Below the pieces are notes generated by a model that was given only the letters and a program-made list of their open reading frames with translations, ran no database searches and had not been told where the DNA came from. Below, in pieces: positions 59,588 through 64,000 of a DNA stretch of 64,000 bases. The stretch is from positions 1,298,139 through 1,362,138 of the forward strand of contig NZ_LMOJ01000001.1 of NCBI RefSeq assembly GCF_001424165.1, read 5' to 3'. Within the stretch, counting starts at the first letter, position 1. Each line of letters begins with the position of its first letter. The stretch is from Massilia sp. Leaf139. Lineage in GTDB: Bacteria > Pseudomonadota > Gammaproteobacteria > Burkholderiales > Burkholderiaceae_D. The position numbers and the translations under genes are program-made.

Positions 59588-60166
59588 ATGAAAACCCTGG
59601 TCACGACCAATAACGCCCCGCCCGAAGTCGGCGCCACCCTGCAGCGCCTGCGCCTGGCGCGTGGCCTGACGCTGGAGGATCTGTCGCGCATCGCCGGCGT
59701 GTCGAAGTCGATGCTGTCGCAGATCGAGCGCGAAAAGGCGAATCCTACCATCGCCATCACCTGGCGTCTCGCGAACGCGCTCGGCGTGCAGATCGGCGAG
59801 CTGCTGGCGTCGGAAACGCGCGACGTCGAGGCGATCCGGGTGCTTGACGCGCACGAGACCCCGACCCTGCCCGGCACCCACGCCGGCTACACCCTGCGCA
59901 TCCTGGGCCCGATGGAACTGGCCGGCCAGTACGAATGGTACGAGCTGACCCTGGCGCCGGGCGGCGAGCTGGCCTCGCAGGCACACGACCCGGGCACCAA
60001 GGAACACATGACCGTCATTAACGGCACGCTCGAGGTCGAAGTCGGCACCTCCAAGCGCAAGGTCAAGGCGGGCGGCACCGCGCGTTATCCGGCGGATCAG
60101 GATCACGTGGTGAGGAATGTCGGCAAGACCGAGGCCAAGGCCCTGCTGGTCGTCGTGCACCGCTGA
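59588..60166 (+). CDS. XRE-family regulator with cupin domain
   Basis: 192 residues: HTH_3 at about 13-67 (LRLARGLTLEDLSRIAGVSKSML split) and a cupin sensory domain at about 105-190 (HMTVINGTLEVEV, ARYPADQDHVVRN). Such regulators control amino-acid, polyamine or similar metabolism. It is divergent from kbl-tdh-sdaA, so it likely controls threonine or serine use. The ligand is unknown. The dyad at 59496 is its likely site. Confidence 0.9.
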   Translation: MKTLVTTNNAPPEVGATLQRLRLARGLTLEDLSRIAGVSKSMLSQIEREKANPTIAITWRLANALGVQIGELLASETRDVEAIRVLDAHETPTLPGTHAGYTLRILGPMELAGQYEWYELTLAPGGELASQAHDPGTKEHMTVINGTLEVEVGTSKRKVKAGGTARYPADQDHVVRNVGKTEAKALLVVVHR

Positions 60167-60351
60167 ACCTCGCCGGCAGGCCGCCCGCCGCGGCGGCAGA
60201 CTTGTTGTTCCATTTATTTTGTTCGAACTGCATCCAAACCATGGTTGGCAGCGTAGTAAGGGCATCGACAGCGCGACAGCGCCCCGTTTTCCGGTGATGT
60301 CGATCCGATTCCTTACCGCACGGCATGTGCCAACCATTTTAGGATGCAATC

Positions 60352-62004
60352 ATGAACAAGAAGCTTTTCCCCAAGCTGATCCTCGCCTCTTCCATCGCCC
60401 TGGCGCTGGCCGCTTGCGGCGGCAGCGACGACGATGACATGCCGGCCCCGGCGCCGGCTCCGGTTCCGGCGCCGCCGGTGATGACGGCGGGCGACGTGTT
60501 CGCCATCACGGCAAGCAACAAGCTGGTCTCGTTCAACCGGGACGCGCCCGGCACCATCCGCACCAACGTTGCCGTCACCGGCCTGCAGAGTGCGGAAACC
60601 CTGCTCGGCATCGACTTCCGGCCCGCCGACGGCCGCCTCTACGCGGTAGGCAGCAGCGGCCGCATCTATACGATCGATACCACGAGCGGCGCCGCCACAC
60701 AGAAAGCGACGCTGGCGGCGGACGCCGCCGATACCACCATGCCGTTCACCGCCCTGAGCGGCACCGACTTCGGCGTCGACTTCAATCCCGTCGCCGACCG
60801 CCTGCGCGTGGTCGGCAATACCGGACAGAGCCTGCGCATCAACGTCGACAGCGGCGCCACGACGACCGACGGCGACATCAACGGCGGCGCGGCGAATGCC
60901 GCGGTCACCGCCTCGGCCTACACGAATTCCTTCGCCGGCACCGCGAGCACCACCCTGTATGCGCTCGATACCGCCACCGACACCCTGTACGTGCAGAACC
61001 CGCCGAACAACGGCACCCTGAGCCTGCCGCTGGCGCTCGGGGTGGATGCGGGCGCGGCCAACGGGATGGACATCGATGCCCGTACCAACATGGCCTATGC
61101 CGTGCTGACCGTCGGCGGCGCCCGCAACCTGTATTCGATCAACCTCGCCGCCAGCGCCAGTCCCGCCACCAGCGTTGGCGCACTCGGCCTGGCCGAAGAC
61201 ATCCGCGGCATCGCGCTGCGCCCGGCGGCGGCGCCTGGCGTCTACGGCCTGTCCGACGACAACCGCCTGCTGGGCTTCAAGCCGGCCACGCCGAACACGA
61301 TCGACAGCTCCGTCGCGATCACCGGCATGAACAGCGGCGAGACCCTGCTCGGGATCGACTTCCGCCCGAAAGACGGCCTGCTCTACGGGATCACCTCGGC
61401 GGCGCGCATCGTCACCATCGATCCGGCAACCGGCGCGGCCAGCGTCAAGGCCACCCTGGCGGCCGATGCGGCGGACACCAGCACTCCGTATGCGGGCATC
61501 GCCGGCACCATGTTCGCCGTCGACTTCAACCCGGTCGCCGACCGCCTGCGCGTGATCGGCGACAGCGGCCAGAGTCTGCGCATCAACGTCGACACCGGCG
61601 CCACCACGACCGACGGCGCCATCAACCGCGCCGGCTTCATGCCGATGGTGAGCGCGGCCGCCTATACCAACAGCATCGCCGGCGCGAGCGCCACCGCGCT
61701 CTACGACCTCGACAGCGCCAGCGCCAGCCTGGCGCTGCAGAATCCGCCCAACGACGGCACGCTCGCTCTCGTCGGGCCGCTCGGCGTGACCTTCGCGGGC
61801 GATGCCGGCATGGACATCGCCGGCGGCGCCAATGGACTGGTGCTGGCGGCGCTGCGCGCGAGCGCGGGCGGGCCTTCCTCGCTGTACCGGATCGACCTGG
61901 CGACCGGCGCCGCCGTCCTCATCAACAGCGCGGCCAGTCCGGCGGCATCCGCGATCGGCAACGGCCAGGTCGGATTGCGCGACATCGCCATCCTGATCAA
62001 GTAA
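60352..62004 (+). CDS. DUF4394 lipoprotein with duplicated domain
   Basis: 550-residue exported lipoprotein. Lipobox LALAACGG (Cys around 22), then Asp-rich and Ala/Pro linker (25-45). Two DUF4394 beta-propeller-like domains: about 46-285 and 290-550. They share LLGIDFRP, RIYTIDTTSGAA or RIVTIDPATGAA, KATLAADAADT, VDFNPVADRLRV, GQSLRINVD and TTTDG. The outer-membrane or periplasmic function is unknown. It is convergent with an anti-sigma/ECF sigma pair. Confidence 0.9.
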   Translation: MNKKLFPKLILASSIALALAACGGSDDDDMPAPAPAPVPAPPVMTAGDVFAITASNKLVSFNRDAPGTIRTNVAVTGLQSAETLLGIDFRPADGRLYAVGSSGRIYTIDTTSGAATQKATLAADAADTTMPFTALSGTDFGVDFNPVADRLRVVGNTGQSLRINVDSGATTTDGDINGGAANAAVTASAYTNSFAGTASTTLYALDTATDTLYVQNPPNNGTLSLPLALGVDAGAANGMDIDARTNMAYAVLTVGGARNLYSINLAASASPATSVGALGLAEDIRGIALRPAAAPGVYGLSDDNRLLGFKPATPNTIDSSVAITGMNSGETLLGIDFRPKDGLLYGITSAARIVTIDPATGAASVKATLAADAADTSTPYAGIAGTMFAVDFNPVADRLRVIGDSGQSLRINVDTGATTTDGAINRAGFMPMVSAAAYTNSIAGASATALYDLDSASASLALQNPPNDGTLALVGPLGVTFAGDAGMDIAGGANGLVLAALRASAGGPSSLYRIDLATGAAVLINSAASPAASAIGNGQVGLRDIAILIK

Positions 62005-62013
62005 GGGAGGAGC

Positions 62014-62037
62014 GGTTGCCCGCGCGTGCGGGCAACC
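62014..62037. terminator. Hairpin between convergent genes
   Basis: GGTTGCCCGC/GCGGGCAACC perfect 10-bp stem with a 4-nt loop between the DUF4394 and anti-sigma genes. No T-run follows, so termination is uncertain. Confidence 0.45.
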
Positions 62038-62055
62038 AGACGACCGTGCCGTCCG

Positions 62056-62772
62056 CTAGAGCATGCGGACGGCGCGGCCGATGTACAGGATCGGCCCGGT
62101 CGGCCGGTCGAGCGGCGAGCCGCTCTTCGGTTCCAGCGTGATCTCGAACAGCTGGTTGGGCTGCAGCGGCGGCAGCGCCGCCACCGATACCCCGGCCCGC
62201 TTCCCGGGTTGCACCAGGCCGAGCGAGACCGGGCCTTTCCATCCGTCTGCCTTCGTCCACAGCTGCAGGGATTTGTCCGGCGGCACCGCGGTCGATCCGA
62301 GCGGCACCAGCTCGAGCTGCCCCGCGGCGCCGGCCTGCACGATCCAGCCCGGCGCCATGTTGCCTGGCGCAGCCAGCACCACCATGTAGCGCGGCGTGGC
62401 TTCTGGCGTTTGCAGGCGCGGAACGACCGCCAGGATTGCCGCCGCGGCGAGCCCCGCGGCGGCCAGGCCGCGCCAGACATCGAGCCGATCCCACCAGCGC
62501 GAGCCGGTGGCGGCCGGCGCAGGCATGCGCGAGCTGCCGAGCGCGGCTTCGATCCGCGGCCACAAGCCGGAGGATGGCTGTACCGGTTCGGCCAGCCCGC
62601 TCAGGGGCAGCAGCCGCGCCTCCCAGGCCGCCACCGCCGCACGCAAGGCGGGATCGTGCGGCAAGGCCAGCGCGACGCCGCGGCGCTCGTCTGCCGACAG
62701 CGTGCCAAGCACGTATTCGCCCGCCAGATCGCCGGCATCGGCGTCGAACTCGTCGTTGTGCGAACCCGTCAT
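62056..62772 (-). CDS. Anti-sigma factor (RskA/ChrR-like)
   Basis: 238 residues. The N-terminal ASD-like region has AGEYVLGTLSADERR (about 16-30); one membrane helix at about 110-130 (LAAAGLAAAAILAVVP); a C-terminal RskA-like periplasmic domain follows (LVPLGSTAVPPDKSLQLW). It holds the ECF sigma factor inactive. Start ATG overlaps the sigma stop (ATGA), so the two are coupled. Confidence 0.9.
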   Translation of the reverse strand: MTGSHNDEFDADAGDLAGEYVLGTLSADERRGVALALPHDPALRAAVAAWEARLLPLSGLAEPVQPSSGLWPRIEAALGSSRMPAPAATGSRWWDRLDVWRGLAAAGLAAAAILAVVPRLQTPEATPRYMVVLAAPGNMAPGWIVQAGAAGQLELVPLGSTAVPPDKSLQLWTKADGWKGPVSLGLVQPGKRAGVSVAALPPLQPNQLFEITLEPKSGSPLDRPTGPILYIGRAVRML

Positions 62773-63332
62773 CCCATGCACTCCTTCAGCGCGTTCAGCC
62801 CGCGCTTGATCCATGCCTTGATGGTTCCCAGCGGCGACTGCATGCGCGCGGCGATCTCGGCATGCGAGCAGCCGTCGACATAGGCATACAGGATGCTGTT
62901 GCGCTTGGATGGGTCGAGGCCCACCAGGCAGTCGTGCAGGCGGCCCAGATCCATGCGCCGTTCGAAAGCGTCGGCGAGGCCGGCGCCGTCCGCGCCGGCG
63001 CTGTCGGCCCCGATCGCATCGAGCGTCTCCTCCGCGGCTTGTACTTCGCGGCTGCTGCCGCGCACCGTGTCAAGCGCCTGGTGGCGCACGATGCTGTAGA
63101 TCCAGCCGCGGCCCGCGCCGCGCCGCGGATCGAAACTGCCGGACTTCGTCCAGATGGCGAGGAAGGCATCGTGCAGCACGTCCTCGGCGACCTGGCGGCG
63201 GCGCACGATGCGCAAGGCGACGCCCAACAGATGGCGGCCATCGCGGTCGTAGATGCTGCGCAGGGCGTGCTGGTCGCCGCGTGCGCAGGCGGCGAGCGCG
63301 GCCTCGTAATCGAATTCGGTCGGCACATTCAT
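62769..63332 (-). CDS. ECF RNA polymerase sigma factor
   Basis: 187 residues: sigma-2 (about 15-85, with VAEDVLHDAFLAIW and the DPRRG turn) and sigma-4 (about 125-180, with EIAARMQSPLGTIKAWIKRG). It is SigK/RpoE-like. Co-encoded with its anti-sigma. Only 59 bp with a terminator separate it from the prolyl oligopeptidase gene upstream, so its own promoter must lie in that short stretch or in the 3' end of that gene. Confidence 0.95.
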   Translation of the reverse strand: MNVPTEFDYEAALAACARGDQHALRSIYDRDGRHLLGVALRIVRRRQVAEDVLHDAFLAIWTKSGSFDPRRGAGRGWIYSIVRHQALDTVRGSSREVQAAEETLDAIGADSAGADGAGLADAFERRMDLGRLHDCLVGLDPSKRNSILYAYVDGCSHAEIAARMQSPLGTIKAWIKRGLNALKECMG

Positions 63333-63352
63333 GCGGCGGCGCTTTCGTATTC

Positions 63353-63383
63353 AAAAAAAAAGGAGCCGTCTGGCGACGGCTCC
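63353..63383 (-). terminator. Terminator of the prolyl oligopeptidase gene
   Basis: GGAGCCGTC/GACGGCTCC stem followed by nine T on the minus strand. Confidence 0.92.
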
Positions 63384-63391
63384 CGTGCGGC

Positions 63392-64000
63392 TTACATCTT
63401 CAGGGCCCGGCTCAGGAAGCCCCAGCGATCCGCCACTTCCTCGATCTGCTTGGCCGTCGGCTTGCCCGCGCCGTGGCCGGCCTTGGTGTCGATGCGGATC
63501 AGTACCGGGTTGCAGCCCGCTTGCGCGGCCTGGGCCGCGGCGGCGAACTTGAAGCTGTGCGCCGGCACCACGCGGTCGTCGTGGTCGGCCGTGGTGACCA
63601 TCGTCGCCGGGTAAGCCGTGCCGGGCTTCAGGTTATGCAGCGGCGAGTACTTGACCAGTGCCTTGAACTCTTCCGGGTTGTCGGCCGAACCGTAGTCCGA
63701 GGTCCAGGCCCAGCCGATGGTGAACTTGTGGAAGCGCAGCATGTCCATCACGCCGACCATCGGGATCGCCGCGCCGAACAGATCCGGACGCTGGGTCATG
63801 GCCGCACCGACGAGCAAACCGCCGTTGCTGCCGCCGCCGATCGCCAGCTTCGCCGGCGAGGTCACCTTGTTGGCGACCAGCCATTCGGCCGCGCCGATGA
63901 AGTCGTCGAACACATTCTGCTTCTGCAGCTTGGTGCCGGCCTGGTGCCAGGCTTCGCCATACTCGCCGCCGCCGCGCAGGTTGGCGACCACGTAGACGCC
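63392..64000 (-). CDS. Prolyl oligopeptidase family S9 (partial)
   Basis: The C-terminal 202 residues of a serine peptidase; the rest lies beyond the window end. [12 protein letters not shown], the nucleophile [12 protein letters not shown] (Ser), [14 protein letters not shown], and the Asp in [14 protein letters not shown] and the His in [10 protein letters not shown] are all visible. It cuts after proline in short peptides. Strong terminator follows. The upstream part is unseen, so a signal peptide cannot be judged. Confidence 0.95.
   Translation of the reverse strand, partial: GVYVVANLRGGGEYGEAWHQAGTKLQKQNVFDDFIGAAEWLVANKVTSPAKLAIGGGSNGGLLVGAAMTQRPDLFGAAIPMVGVMDMLRFHKFTIGWAWTSDYGSADNPEEFKALVKYSPLHNLKPGTAYPATMVTTADHDDRVVPAHSFKFAAAAQAAQAGCNPVLIRIDTKAGHGAGKPTAKQIEEVADRWGFLSRALKM

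Overview
The window looks like a chromosomal segment of a GC-rich betaproteobacterium, most likely Oxalobacteraceae (Massilia/Telluria/Duganella type). That placement is inferred from gene content and gene order: the tig-clpP-clpX-lon-hupB-tRNA-Asp-ppiD protein-quality block, an HpnCDE squalene module, a one-gene PurL of about 1,340 residues, and SDR-type threonine dehydrogenase next to kbl. No phage, plasmid, insertion sequence or CRISPR array is visible. This is mostly core chromosome with a few accessory signalling and envelope modules. The only repeat family is a REP-like palindrome that occurs as inverted pairs between genes.

Layout. 0-8 kb: a PAS-GAF histidine kinase, a GNAT acetyltransferase, a fused enoyl-CoA hydratase/3-hydroxyacyl-CoA dehydrogenase, an unknown protein, and a two-gene unit of a MEDS-domain protein plus a GGDEF/EAL c-di-GMP protein. 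8-15 kb: acyl-CoA ligase with a small lipocalin-like partner, the AMPylator SelO (apparently starting at ATT), msrB, yciB, a BolA-family gene and two tandem periplasmic parvulins. 15-29 kb: purL, a response regulator with TPRs, a 5-oxoprolinase/hydantoinase, the NAD(P)HX repair enzyme, an ABC ATPase divergent from tesA, and mnmH. 29-38 kb: the proteostasis block, all on the minus strand, with two identical tRNA-Asp genes and a tRNA-Leu just upstream of tig. 38-46 kb: an RND efflux pair divergent from hpnC-hpnD-hpnE. 46-52 kb: a HAAS/GIN envelope unit with a 49-residue mini-protein, an HI0933-type flavoprotein, and a four-gene operon headed by a small membrane protein and an XRE regulator under a strong promoter with three matching operator dyads, then an orphan TRAP solute-binding protein. 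52-60 kb: moaD-moeA-thrC, sdaA, and threonine catabolism (tdh-kbl) divergent from an XRE-cupin regulator. 60-64 kb: a duplicated-domain DUF4394 lipoprotein, an anti-sigma/ECF sigma pair, and the C-terminal part of a prolyl oligopeptidase cut by the window end.

How it works together. The central block supplies folding (trigger factor, PpiD), degradation (ClpXP, Lon) and nucleoid protein HU. Lon has a sigma-32-like promoter. The 52-60 kb region places threonine synthesis next to threonine and serine breakdown. The least explained elements are the self-contained operon at 49.4-51.2 kb with its three TGTAAAG-N4-CTTTACA sites, the perfect TetR-type operator between the efflux pump and hpnC, the REP family, and the ECF sigma/DUF4394 unit.
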